Below, piece after piece: positions 1 to 11,700 of a stretch of DNA of 64,000 nucleotides. The stretch lies in contig NW_017962918.1 of NCBI RefSeq assembly GCF_001661345.1, positions 682,001 to 746,000 of the forward strand. The letters run 5' to 3'. The notes beneath the pieces were generated by a model, which searched no databases, was not told the DNA's origin, and saw only the letters and a list, made by a program, of their open reading frames with translations. Each line of letters opens with the position of its first letter. Position 1 is the first letter of the stretch. The stretch is from Ascoidea rubescens DSM 1968. Taxonomy: Eukaryota; Ascomycota; Saccharomycetes; Ascoideales; Ascoideaceae. Position numbers and translations under genes: made by a program.

Positions 1-622
1 ATTTCATCCAGATTTCATCCAGATTGTATTTATTGTTTTATTTAGTTTTTGTTCCAATTTCCCAGAGTTTATACTCTAACTTCAAATGAATAACTGAAAT
101 TGAGTATCAGTTGATTTTGATCAGCTTCAATTAAGTGTAATCAATTCAAATAGATAATTTAATTACTGATATTGAGGATTTTATAAATGGTTTGATTGAA
201 TTTTTTCTTGCTGAATTGAATATTGAAATCCTTATTTGAACCAACAAACCTGATTTATTTTTTCAATTAAATGAATATTCACATTTGAATATCTAAATAC
301 TTGTCGGCCCACAGGTTATTCAATTTCAATTTGAATTTTCTATTGTAAAGATATTACCAGTTCAATTGACGATCAACTGACAGGGCGATAATTGAATGAT
401 TAATTATTGTTTGACACAAATTGAGTTGATTCAATGATGGATATTTGTTGATTTTAGTCTTTAAAAATCCAGTATAATAGTACTTGGATGGCATACATTT
501 TTCTGTGTTTGCATCCCTATTGATGGAAACTTAATATTTGAACTGTTGATATAAATATCAATGAATAAAAGAGAAAAAAAAGAGGAAAAAAGAGAAAAAA
601 AATCATTTATTAAGATTATGGG
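1..622. other. Intergenic, no gene seen
   Basis: AT-rich sequence downstream of the WSC-family gene on the minus strand. I see no ORF, tRNA or snoRNA motif. The purine-rich stretch at about 565-600 lies just past the stop codon and probably belongs to its 3' UTR. Confidence 0.5.
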
Positions 623-2005
623 CTATAAATCAGGATTCGTTACTCTTAGAAATTTACGGGAGTAATCTTTTTCATCACCAAAGGATTTTTTGGAACCAGC
701 GTCAAGACTCATCATTAAGGCATCAGGATCTAGTCTTTGGTCGACAAGTGGCACTAGAGTCTCGCCATCACTTCTTGTGAATTTGTGAGAGTTTTTGTCC
801 ATTAGTATTGGAGTTGCAGTTACTTTTGTTATTGAACCGTTATCGTCAGAATCACCATTTTGATAGGGCGAGATGTTTTTGTCATTTTTGAATTTTCTTC
901 TTAGGAGGAAAAAGACGATGAGGGCAATCAGAACTAGAAAGAATAGGCCAACGGAAACAAAGACGGCGGCTATTTTACCTGGAGAGTCCCAGAAAGAATT
1001 TGATTTAGTGTAGATGTTGCCATAGTTTGTAGTATCTTCATTGTCATTGTCATTGTCATTGTCATTGTCATTGTCATTAGAGTTATCATTAACGTCGGTA
1101 GAGTTGTCACTGGAGTCAGACGTTTCAGATAGGTCGTTATTAACGAAGGAATTGGTTGATGTGTCTAAATTGTCAGTAGCGGTTTGAGAAATTGTGTTTG
1201 TGTTTGTATTTGTAATTGAGTTTGAGTTTGAGTTTTGTAGTGTTATTATGGATGAGACTACAATGGTGACTGAAGATCCGTCTCGTATTGATATCGAGTA
1301 TAAAACTGAGGTTAATGTTGATTGAGCCGAAGGAGAGGTGACCGATTGAGTATTTGAGTTGGTGTCTGAGTTGGCGTTTAAATCTGAATCTGAATCTGAA
1401 TCTGAAGATGGAGTTACTAGTACTACTGAGGTTAGAATTATTGTATTTTCTTGAATGGTTGTTGAAGGTTCTATTGTTAATGTTGTTAGAACAGTTGATT
1501 TTTCAGTTGATTTTGAAGTTGTTGTTATTTTGACGGATACTGTTTGGGTTACCACGGCAGTTGTTTTTTGATCATTGTCGTCGTTACTATTATTATCTTC
1601 GTCATCATTATTGGAAGATTGAGTTGAATCCTGAGAGGTCTTTGTCGAAGATTCAGCATAATAAGTACCAGATGGAGAGGATATTTGGATGTAAGCGTAA
1701 TAAGAGTCGCTAACACTACCACAACTATCATCTGGATAGCCGGGACAAGAATCGTTACACTCACTGGTTGAAACATCATCATCAGGATCAGGAGTTAGAT
1801 TTGAGCACCAGCAGTTTTTATTTAGGAGAATAGCATAGGCATAGTTTAGATCTGAACAGTGGTTTTGACATAGACCATTGGATTGGTAGATTGATACTGA
1901 GACTTGGGATTGAGCCGAGTTTAAAGAGTTACATAAATCTATTGAGTAAGACAAGTTTATTAAAAAGGAGAAGAAAATTATTATTATTATTATTAGAGTG
2001 GACAT
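623..2005 (-). CDS. WSC-family cell-wall stress sensor
   Basis: A 460-residue type I membrane protein. Residues 1-21 are a strongly hydrophobic signal peptide. Residues 22 to about 108 form a WSC domain with eight cysteines, including the NCWCSN and GLCQNHC pieces. A long Ser/Thr/Asn/Asp-rich extracellular stalk follows, with an Asp-Asn repeat encoded by a GTCATT-type minisatellite near 1036-1078. One transmembrane segment lies at about 343-366 (KIAAVFVSVGLFFLVLIALI), followed by RRKFK. The cytoplasmic tail ends in SRKFLRVTNPDL, resembling the conserved C-terminus of yeast Wsc1-3. By family knowledge such proteins sense wall strain and signal through Rom2-Rho1-Pkc1. Which paralogue it matches cannot be decided. 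It appears to share a divergent promoter with RIM101 and to have a leader of about 1 kb. Confidence 0.9.
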   Translation of the reverse strand: MSTLIIIIIIFFSFLINLSYSIDLCNSLNSAQSQVSVSIYQSNGLCQNHCSDLNYAYAILLNKNCWCSNLTPDPDDDVSTSECNDSCPGYPDDSCGSVSDSYYAYIQISSPSGTYYAESSTKTSQDSTQSSNNDDEDNNSNDDNDQKTTAVVTQTVSVKITTTSKSTEKSTVLTTLTIEPSTTIQENTIILTSVVLVTPSSDSDSDSDLNANSDTNSNTQSVTSPSAQSTLTSVLYSISIRDGSSVTIVVSSIITLQNSNSNSITNTNTNTISQTATDNLDTSTNSFVNNDLSETSDSSDNSTDVNDNSNDNDNDNDNDNDNEDTTNYGNIYTKSNSFWDSPGKIAAVFVSVGLFFLVLIALIVFFLLRRKFKNDKNISPYQNGDSDDNGSITKVTATPILMDKNSHKFTRSDGETLVPLVDQRLDPDALMMSLDAGSKKSFGDEKDYSRKFLRVTNPDL

Positions 2006-2009
2006 TATA

Positions 2010-2048
2010 TTAAATTAAATTAAATTAAATTAAATTAAATTAAATTAA
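2010..2048. repeat. (AAATT)n microsatellite in WSC leader
   Basis: About eight tandem TAAAT units lie a few bases upstream of the WSC start codon, so they would be in its 5' leader. Length variation here could affect translation; that is inference. Confidence 0.85.
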
Positions 2049-3049
2049 GTTAAACTAGATTAGATTAGATTAATATGGAATAAATATGAGATGTGAGAAT
2101 GAAATTGATGAGAAAAAGAAACCAAACAGAAAAAACCCAATTATGATATTATAAAATGATATTAAAGAGTGAGGTGAATGAGATAAAATCAGATAAAAAA
2201 AATTGAAATGAAATAAAATGAAATAAATATAAGAATGATATGATATGATATGATATAAATATGATATGGATGATTGAAATTAATATAGATAAATGGGAGA
2301 TAAATTTAAGATCGAATGTATAATGTAAATTGTATATGTAAATTGTAAATTGTAAATTGTAAATTAGAAATTAGAAATGTGTTTTTTATTATTTTTTTTT
2401 TTGACTATGATATTGAAATCATTAGAAAATGTTGATGATATAATTAGTGTAATTATAACTATAATTAATGTGATAGTGGATATTTTGAGAAAGCGAGTGA
2501 ATATAATACAAAAACAATAGGATAGTAAAAGTTATATATTTCTAGTTTCTAGTTTTTTCCAAATTATTCTTAATCTATTATTAAATAATTACTAAGTATT
2601 GAGAAATAAGGATTGAGTGCTGAGGATTGGATATAAGTTTTGAGCTTAAATATGGATAATAATGAAGAGATTCTGTGGAAGCAAAAATGGAAGAAACACA
2701 GTGATTGGATTGGAAATATTTAAGAGATGAAAGAGACTGATATTGGAGGAGCAAAAAGTATGGGAGTGAATGAAGGATGGAATTTTAAATTGAATATAAA
2801 CCTGGGTGCAGAGCTGTTTATTGTCAGTGTTATTGGGTTAGAATTCTGAAACTTGAGAAAACAGGCCAAACAAGTAATTTTCTCTGGGAGAATTTGGTGT
2901 GTGTTTGGAGAGTTCGCCTGTGATTCGGAAGTAATTTGAGAGCAATTCAAAGGTAACTGCAAGATGGGATGGTGGGTGTGAAGGATAGAATGTAGCCGAT
3001 GGGAGCGGAAGGTGGAATTGCTGTGTCTGAGTAAGAGAATTGTATTGGG
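2049..3049 (-). other. Probable long leader of the WSC gene
   Basis: No coding potential on either strand that I trust; an ORF over 2720-3292 on the minus strand is low-complexity. The plus strand is purine-rich, so a minus-strand transcript would be pyrimidine-rich like other leaders here. It probably joins the WSC start codon to the GC-rich promoter at 3.05-3.4 kb. Confidence 0.4.
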
Positions 3050-3494
3050 CTGTGTTGAGCTCTGAAATGCTGCAGGAGAAGGAACAGCAATTTCAGGTGC
3101 TTCAAGCGCTCTCGTTCGGCCGCTCTTCGTCATCATCGTCGCCCCACCACCGTCGGCACTTCTAAGCCCAGACCTTGCGGAACGATCAATCACGCGCACT
3201 GCTATATATAGAACTGCGCTTTCCAGGCCCACCGTGCAACCCAAACAGCTTGCCGCGTCCGCGCACGGTGACGAAGGCCAAGGCTGACGCAACCCTGACT
3301 AAGCCATGTCGCGTGTGCTTACGTCAGGGTTTCGCTGACGTAAGCAGGGCTGTCTCCTTCTGAGTCTTTCTTTTGGGCTTGGCGTGGAGCGAACAGGTGC
3401 TGCTCTCGTCATATAAATATCCTTCCTATGTCTATCTCTTCTCTTCCTCACTTATTATTTCCAGAGGACCCTTATTTTTCCTTCTCTTCTGCGT
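3050..3494. promoter_or_regulatory. Shared divergent promoter of WSC gene and RIM101
   Basis: A GC- and CpG-rich island in AT-rich surroundings. TATAAATA at 3412-3419 faces RIM101, 83 bases before its ATG, and a palindromic TATATATA at 3203-3210 could serve the WSC gene. A perfect 11-bp inverted repeat, GCTTACGTCAG at 3317-3327 and CTGACGTAAGC at 3335-3345, places two ATF/CREB-type half sites head to head. A third TGACGCAA lies near 3284. Two PacC/Rim101 core sites (GCCAAG at 3277-3282 and its complement at 3378-3383) suggest Rim101 may control its own promoter. The motifs are visible; their function is inferred. Confidence 0.65.
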
Positions 3495-4355
3495 ATGTCT
3501 GTTTTGCCTGATCTCGATATCTCTAAGGTTAACCATCTAGACTATCTCTCCTACCGCTCTTCCTCTCTTCCCAAAGACGCCTCCAACTTGATCATTGAAT
3601 CCACTGCTTCTGTTTCCTCCTCTGTTTCTTCTCCCTCTTCTCGCTCCTCTGCCATGTCTCTCTCCCCTACACTGATGGACAACTACGCTTTGTCCATCAA
3701 CGACGCTGACAACAGCACCAGTAGAACCAGAAACAATACCAATAATAACGATCTTCCTGTCATCCTGCCCAAGATCTCAAACAACAAGAATGAGATCTTG
3801 AATTCAGATAACAAAATCGCCAATACCACCAATTTGAACATCTCCAGATCTTCCACCCTATCCAACTCATCCGACTCGTCATCTCCTGCTTCTCTATCTC
3901 CAAACAATTTGTCAATCTCAAACTCCCTTTCAAAATCAAAATCAGATTTGTCAAACATATCTTCCCCTTCTTCAGTCAGCTCAAATGACTTGTCTCAATC
4001 TGATAATAAAATCAATATCAATAAAAACAATAACAATAACAATAACAATAACAACAACAATAACAATATAAATAACAATAACAATAATACAAATACTCGT
4101 ATCAATGCAAATACCAATTCAAATAATAATCATAACAACACTTCTAAAGGTAACATTAATGATGACTCTTCAAATCCTATTGATCCATTCTCAAATTTAT
4201 CTGTCACTTATAATGAGCCTTCTTCATCTAACTCCAATTCTAACTCCAACCCAAACTCAGCTTCCATCTCTCCAAACCAAAAACTATCCTCTTCAACTTC
4301 AAATAATCTATCCTCTTACTCACCCTTTGACCTTTCCAACAATAACAACATCCCA

Positions 4356-4417
<62 letters not shown>

Positions 4418-6629
4418 CAACAACAACAACAACAACAACTCTTCAAACTCTTCCTTCCCTTTAAGACCCTCCTATTACTCAAATTATAACTCAAACTACA
4501 ACTACCGCTCGAATCCTTTATCAATGAACATGAACGCTCTAAACAACATTGCTGGCTTAAATTTAAACCAAAACCAGCATCAAAACCAATTCAACAATAA
4601 CAACAACAACTTCCACTACAACCATAGATCATCCTATCCTCCTCCCCATCCTCACTCAAACACTCATTACAACGCTCATCAAATTCCTCCTCCTCCTCCT
4701 CCTCATCCCTCCCATCCTCAATCTCATCCACATCCCTCTCATTTAAACGCTTTTGCTTTACAACAATTACAACAAGTTCAAGCCCAACTTCAAATCCAAC
4801 AACAGAATCAGCAACGGTCCGCTCTCACTCAACAACAATTACTTTCAAATCAAAATCAAAATCAAACCCAAACCCAAAGCTTGAGGTCAAAAAAATACAT
4901 TAAAAAAATTAAAGATGATGAAATTAAAGGCCCATTGCCTTGCAAATGGGGCGACTGCAAACTAATATTCGATACTCCTGAACAGTTATATTCACATTTG
5001 TGTGATCTCCATGTTGGCAGAAAATGCAACAGAAACCTATCTCTTAACTGTAACTGGGAAAACTGTAAGGTCCAAACTGTTAAAAGAGACCATATAACCT
5101 CCCATCTAAGAGTTCACGTTCCTTTAAAACCTTACTCCTGTCAAGTTTGCACTAAAAGATTCAAAAGACCTCAGGATTTGAAAAAACATATCAAAACTCA
5201 CGCCGATGATGCTGGAAATATCAACTCTCTAAATCAAAACCTAAACTTGAATTTAAATCTAAACCAAAATCCTTTATCCTCTCTATCAACCAACAACAAC
5301 AACCCAATCACCACCTCAATCAACGGTCTAAATAATTTAACTAACTTGAACAATTTAAACAACCTAAGTAACTTGAATAACCTAAACTCCATCAACCCCT
5401 CAAATAACCTACTTAACTTCAATTTTATGAACCAAAATCAAAACTCTCACCATCCTTACTCATCCTTAAATTACCCCAACGATTATAATCCAAATAACTC
5501 TTATCACCCTTCTTATAACGACTTTAACTATCAATCAAATAATCAACCAAATAATTTCAATTCCATCAATACCAATAACAACAACAACAACACCAATACC
5601 AACAACAACAATAATAGTTATTATTCAAACTATGATGTCATCCTACCACCAAATGATGATTATCATTCCCCACTACATCCACAACCATTGGATTCCTCCT
5701 ACATTTCCTCCTCAATTCCAAACAACTCTTCAAACTCTTTTGACACCGAAATTTTATCCAAAAAACGTAAAATTAACTCCCTAATATCGGATTTTTATGA
5801 AGATATTAAGCGCTCAAAAATTTTACCTCGCTATAATAACTCAATTGGCAACAAATTGGATTCATTGCAATCCTCTTTCAGGAATAATAACGACATCTCT
5901 TTACCGCCAATTAATAATAACTCAGTTAAACCTCAAGAGTTACTTGAAGCCGACAAATTTTTCAATCAATTGACAAACTCTTTGGATCATTATTCACCTA
6001 ATAATCAATCTTCAAACTTTTCAAATCCCTCAAGTAACATTCCTAATCCTAATAGCCATAATAATAGCAATAACAACAACAATAATAATAACAATAATGC
6101 TAATAATTTCGGTAGCAATATTAATAGACCCCACTCACATTCAATATCTAATATTGTTAATGAGAACCACTCTAATGGTTCCATTAGTGGATCTTCTTTG
6201 TATCCAACAATGCCTGCTAATATTAATCATTATGGTTCTCCTCAAATTTCAGCCAGGTTTGATTTTGAAAGCAATAATGCTAGACGTTATAATATTGGTG
6301 TTAATCAAAAATCCAGTGAAATCGATTCAATCAACATGAGAACTAAAAAGGAACAGGAAAATCAAAATCAAAATGGAAATGAAAATGATGATAAGCTTTC
6401 TGAAATATTCTCCAGTTTGAATATTGGCCGTAAAGTTGAAAACAACGATAAAGAAACATTAGAAAGACACCGAAATATAATTAATTATATTCGTGTATTG
6501 ATTAAAGAGGCGTTAAATGACCTTGATAATAATAAAAATAATAACAGCAATAATAAAGAAACTTTAAATAATACTCAACTTAAAGTCAGCCTGCCTAAAA
6601 AATTATATCCTTCTATAATGGCTCATTAA
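3495..6629 (+). CDS. RIM101: PacC/Rim101 zinc-finger pH regulator
   Basis: A 1044-residue protein with three C2H2 fingers at about 480-572. Finger 1 contains [11 protein letters not shown] and [10 protein letters not shown], finger 2 [19 protein letters not shown], and finger 3 [17 protein letters not shown] followed by IKTHADD. The order and the [20 protein letters not shown] linker are diagnostic of PacC/Rim101, which governs the alkaline-pH response after proteolytic activation and binds GCCARG. The flanks are extreme low complexity: Asn runs at about 178-200 and 288-314, His/Pro and Gln-rich stretches, then more Asn after the fingers. It is longer than yeast Rim101 (about 625 residues), mainly through these repeats. 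No processing site can be read from sequence. It starts at the ATG after a pyrimidine-rich leader. Confidence 0.95.
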
Positions 6630-7149
6630 TATTAATTTCAAAGCGTTTAAACTCAATTTTGAATGAATTGTTTTGGTTATTTCTTTTATTTTTTATTTAT
6701 ACTTTTTGACTTAGTGAAAATTTTACTCGCATTTACTATAATTGGTTTTTATACATTATTTTATATTTTTTGGTTCAAAATTTCAAATAATAATTTTCTG
6801 AATGTTTATTAATTTATACTTATTTATCTATTTATTTCTTTTTTTCGGTGTGTTTTTATAATTAATTTTGAATATTAAATAATAAATATTAAATATTATG
6901 TAAGTTGAAAATCTGTACTATAACTAAATTTATATTGAAAAGTGTGTTTAATGTAAAAAAAGTAAACATATTTTTATAATTATATACTATACATTTATAT
7001 TCATATATAATATCAAGGGGGAAAAAACGATAACAATTAACGAAGGATAAACAAAATTTGAAAAAAAAAAAATAAAGGAAAAAAAAACTGTGGAAATAGT
7101 GATAGTGATAATAATAATAATTAATATGTGGTATATTTATAGTTCTGGA
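6630..7149. other. Convergent 3' flanks of RIM101 and MOB2
   Basis: Very AT-rich, with T-rich then A-rich tracts, as expected for the 3' UTRs of two converging genes. No other feature seen. Confidence 0.5.
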
Positions 7150-8256
7150 TTAATTTGCTTGTTGAGATTGATAAAACTCAAGATCACCAGGATTTGGATA
7201 GGAAATCTTTCCTTGTTTTTCTAAAGACTTTATAAGAGGATTTAAGAGTACTAATTCATGTTTATCAACCAAGTCAAATTCATTGATAAAACTTATAAAA
7301 TGAGAAAAAAAAGAATTAAAATGTGCTTCGAGAGATAGATGGATGATTTTGTCGAAATGGTTGAAATAAATATGACCGAATATTTTTAGCATTTCAGATA
7401 AGCATTTTTTACAATCTTTCATAAAACTTGTAGCAAAGGGGATAGCATTTTTTGTTGGAAAGACAGACTGATCATTGATTTTTTCGTTAATAACATTAAG
7501 AGCAAATTCCATGTATTTCTTTGATGGTAAATTCACACTTTGGTTTGTGAAAGGATCAACGTGATAAAAGGTGACAACTTGGACATTGTTATTTGGAGTT
7601 GAATTGATTATATCAGGTTGTAATAAATCGATGATAATATCGCAAAATTGGTTTAAATTTGTGAATAGCTCAAAGACGTTCAATGCTAACCATTCTTTAT
7701 ACTCAACATACTTTGGTAGTTGAACAATGGTCTTGAAAGAACCCTTAACAACAGCACTTCTAAGAAATGGATCGCATAAAAATAATGGTGGATCATTAAG
7801 GTCGATAACACCATTAGTCATACAGTTATTAATGGCAAAGGAGCCGCCATTATTGTTATTGAGCAAGTTGACAAGTTGAGTTGAATTTTGATTATTGTTA
7901 TTGGGAGGGATGTTTTGATTTGAATTGGAGTACTGAGAATTAGATGTTTGAGTTGTGGATATGTTATTGTAGGAAGAGTTATTGTTGGAAGAGTTGCTAG
8001 TTAGCATTGAAGCATTTGAAGAAATTGGAAAATTGTTGTTTCTTGTTGGCTGGCCTCTTGCATTGTTTAGCGAAGATGAATTAACAGAAGAAAAAGTATT
8101 GGAGGATATAAGATTGTTATTTGGGTTGTTGATGTTGTTCAAGCTGGAGGCATTAAAATTTATATTAGAAGCTTGGGGAGATTGAGGATTCTTGTTCTTC
8201 TTCGAAGTACGAGATGTGAAACCTCTTATTGATTGGAAAAAGGACATGCTGAACAT
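7150..8256 (-). CDS. MOB2: Mob2-like activator of the NDR kinase Cbk1
   Basis: A 368-residue protein. The C-terminal Mob domain starts near residue 155 with PLFLCDPFLRSAVVKGSFKT, then IVQLPKYVEYKEWLALNVFE, YMEFALNVINEKINDQSVFP, and HFDKIIHLSLEAHFNSFFSH. These match yeast Mob2 rather than Mob1. Mob2 binds and activates the NDR kinase Cbk1 in the RAM network for polarised growth and cell separation. The first 150 residues are Asn/Ser-rich linker. Two in-frame ATGs lie at 8256 and 8247; the second begins MSFFQSIRGF, like yeast Mob2, and may be the true start. No intron is needed, whereas S. cerevisiae MOB2 has one near its 5' end. It diverges from APC1. Confidence 0.92.
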   Translation of the reverse strand: MFSMSFFQSIRGFTSRTSKKNKNPQSPQASNINFNASSLNNINNPNNNLISSNTFSSVNSSSLNNARGQPTRNNNFPISSNASMLTSNSSNNNSSYNNISTTQTSNSQYSNSNQNIPPNNNNQNSTQLVNLLNNNNGGSFAINNCMTNGVIDLNDPPLFLCDPFLRSAVVKGSFKTIVQLPKYVEYKEWLALNVFELFTNLNQFCDIIIDLLQPDIINSTPNNNVQVVTFYHVDPFTNQSVNLPSKKYMEFALNVINEKINDQSVFPTKNAIPFATSFMKDCKKCLSEMLKIFGHIYFNHFDKIIHLSLEAHFNSFFSHFISFINEFDLVDKHELVLLNPLIKSLEKQGKISYPNPGDLEFYQSQQAN

Positions 8257-8713
8257 ATATGGTAGCGGTGGGAGAGACTGGAAAAGTCAGAGTATACAGA
8301 CACAAGGCAGAGCAAGAGAAAAAGGGCAAAGAGGCTTCTGGAGCAGAGAATCAGAACACACAAGAAGCAGAAGAAGCAAAAGCAGAAGCAGCAAAAGAAG
8401 CAGAGGAAGCAGAGGAAGCAGGAGCTGTTTAGAAGCTAGAGGAGCGATTCAAGAAGCAATGAATTCCAGAGCGAGCCCTAGGGCTGCATGTCGGCGCGAG
8501 AACAGCGCGTCGGCGCGAAAAAGAGAGAGTTGAGGAAGCTGCAGGGCACTGCAAGTGTGTGCTTACCCGGCGTGTATTTAAATCCACCAGCGCGGGTGCT
8601 GTAAAATAGGGCTTCAAAGGGGTTAGGGCTCTCAGCAGATATAAGTCTGGCGGTTAGATCTCTGCTGCTTCTGCTTCTTCTGCTGCCTCCTCCTCCTCAA
8701 TTGCCTTCAGTTC
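8257..8713. promoter_or_regulatory. Divergent promoter of MOB2 and APC1
   Basis: GC-rich island. Visible sites are a Reb1-type TTACCCG at 8563-8569, a 12-bp palindrome AGCCCTAGGGCT at 8474-8485 (two overlapping Tbf1-like half sites), TTAGGGCT at 8623-8630, and a direct repeat TCGGCGCGA at 8491-8499 and 8510-8518. The 11-mer CATGTCGGCGC at 8487-8497 recurs at 42155-42165. A CAG/AAG-rich simple tract covers about 8350-8440. Factor names are by similarity to S. cerevisiae consensus sites. Confidence 0.6.
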
Positions 8714-11700
8714 ATGGCTTCTCCTTCGCTATTGGCAATCAACGTCAAGTTTGACAACTCCTTGAACAACTTGCCCAGGAATGACTTGAAATATCCCTTT
8801 TTTCGCATCAGCTTGCCCTCCAACAACGAGGTTTTGTTGATCTCCAAGAAGATGATCTTTTGGCTCAAAGGTGGCATTTTGTCCAGAAAATTGGTTTACA
8901 GTGATGAAGACGATGACGACGGTGAAGACCACAAAGGCTTTCATTTGAATTCTCTCCATGATAGCACCAACTACAACGATGACGACAATCACATATTAGA
9001 TGCTCATTTTGTTTATTTTGAAAATTTCAAATCTCCAGATTTCTATAAAAAGTACAAACTTCGAAAGCGACCTAAAAAGGTTTCTTTCGACGATGATGCT
9101 TCTGCTATCAATCATAGTAGCTCTAATGGTTTTAATGCCAATGATATTGGTAATGACAATAATAATAGTAATATTGAAGATTCAAAAAATGCTCTAGTTG
9201 TTATATTTCCTAAAAAGGCTGCCATTTATTTCAATGATGGATCTACGTATATTTTTCCTTTTCCCTTTAAAATAAAAAAATCTTTCAAATGTTGTTCAGG
9301 CTTGATTTTACAAAGAGATTTAAATCAGTTTAACAGTAATAATCATAACAATGATAATAATAACAATAATAACGATAGTAATAACAATAATGATAAGAAT
9401 AATGATGTTAATCCTAAATTCCCGATTTTTTTCACTTTAGTCGATCCAATCCTTGAATTGGGCTCTGTAGTATCCTCTTCAACATCTTCCATATCCAAAA
9501 ATGATCAATTGATCTGGTTTCCTCAAAATATCAAATGTACTTTATCTGCAACCTTTAACAACTTTTCAAATGTTATAACAATTTATCACATTCGTTACCT
9601 AACAAGAAATAATAACAACAACAACAACAATAATAACAATAATAATAATCATTCCACTGCTAATAATTTAAATTCAGCTACTTCTTCAAATAATAATCTT
9701 AATTCTAATACCAATACTCTAAATTCCAGTAAACTATCTTTATCAAAAAGAAGATCCTCAAATAGAAGATCCTCAAATTTTATTAACAAAGATAATAACA
9801 ATAACTCTTCTTCAAATGATAATGATAACATAAATAATATCAATAACATTAACACCTCCTTTGTGAATCTAAATAATGATGACTTATTACCCAAACCCTC
9901 AAACTCGGCTGCTTTATCAAACAGTGACTCAAATAAACAAAGATCGACTTCTCATTCTGAACTACAATCAATTGATCGAATGGCTTTAAACCCAACACCA
10001 TTGTCTTCAACAGCAAACATAGCCCATGATATATCACTATCAAATATTGATCTAATAAATGATCTTGAAATTATTAATCTTAATTCTTCTTATTCTTCTA
10101 TTAAAAACCAATCCTTTTCTTTATCTTCTTCAAATTCAATATTAGACTCAATCACTAATAATGACTCACATATAAATTCTACTTTACAATTTTCAAATTT
10201 ATCACAAAAATTCCAGTCTTTTAGAAAAGATATAATTCTAACTAAACTAGAAAAAATACATTTTAAAGATAATATAAATAATCTAAAAATTTTCAGCCTA
10301 AATTTCTTAAATCAAGAATCTTTAATAATTTTAAATCTAAACTCAAATAATTGTGAAGCATTAATCTTTAGATCTTCAACAAATTCAGTTAATATTCCCG
10401 TCTTAATCAATTCGTATTTGTTTAATTGTATAGACTCAATTCCTTTATCAAATAAATCTGGTCATACTGGTTACTTGGTCATATTAAAAGATCAGTCAAA
10501 TCTATGTTTCATAAATCCTTTTTTGAACCTAGTATCCTATCAAATCAATTTATTCAAAATATATCCACCCATAGTCTCTTTATCTGATACTTATAACTCA
10601 AATATTGCTTTAGTAGATAGTTCTGGCAATCATCACATTTTAAATGTAATCTTAAATCCACAAAACGATCTAGTTAAAAAATGTTTAAAATCTTTTGATT
10701 TCTTAATTGGAACTTATACTTATGAATACCTTTGGCTACAATATTTGGCTGCTTTATCCCTAGATGTTAATCATTCAGATTGGATTGCTTTTGTGATTGC
10801 CCTCATTTCTATTTTGTTACCAAAGAATCCTCGGGCATACTTGAATGAAAATGATTTTATTAATAATAACTACAAAAAAAATATTATTTCTATTAATTTA
10901 GAAAAAGCAATATTATTAAATGAATCAAATCCAAATCCAATTTTATGCCTTAATGATGATTCATCAAAAATTATTTTGGCTTTACATCTTATAAGAGAGG
11001 ATTTAAAATTAGATTCAATGGCAATAGAGCAAGTGGATGATTTGGGTTTATTATTAGCGCAATTAACTTTATGGATGGGTTGGTCTAAAAACTGGGTTAA
11101 TTATTATATTAATAGTAAAAATTCAAATATTTTAGATGAAAATTTATTTAAATGGAATAATCAAGTATTGAATTTTTTAGAATCTCCGCCAAATTTATTA
11201 GAATCTTTATGCAGCATCTTCACTAATGAAATTGTTCCCTATGTTACATTTTCTCAACTTACAGAAGAAAATGATGAAGTTGATAAAATTATCACCCCAA
11301 GAACATATCATGTTTTAAGATTATTTGAGCTAATTATTTCACCAGAGTGTGAACCAAGTGATATTGTCTTGAGTATGGCTGAGTATGGTATTAAAACTAT
11401 TGATCTAGAAACATACCCATTGGGAATCTCAATTCCACTAAAGGAAGCAATTGCATTTTGTCAAGAAAACACCCCAGTTGATTGGAATGGTCCAATATTA
11501 GATTTAATTGGAAGAAAAGATTTGAAAAAATTATCAGTGCCAACAAATAAGGCACTCTCAACTGGCTATAATTTTTACAAAGGGATAAATTCAAACGCAA
11601 ATGGAATTATTAATTCCAATTCAAACACAAATATTATTTCTAAGGATGTTCAGTCAATAGTTCAAAGTATAGTCAATGTGGAACCCTTGAATGCATGGGA

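Noticed and set aside
2720-3292. 190-codon minus frame in the WSC-RIM101 promoter
   Set aside because: Crosses TATA and promoter motifs, low complexity, no recognisable domain.
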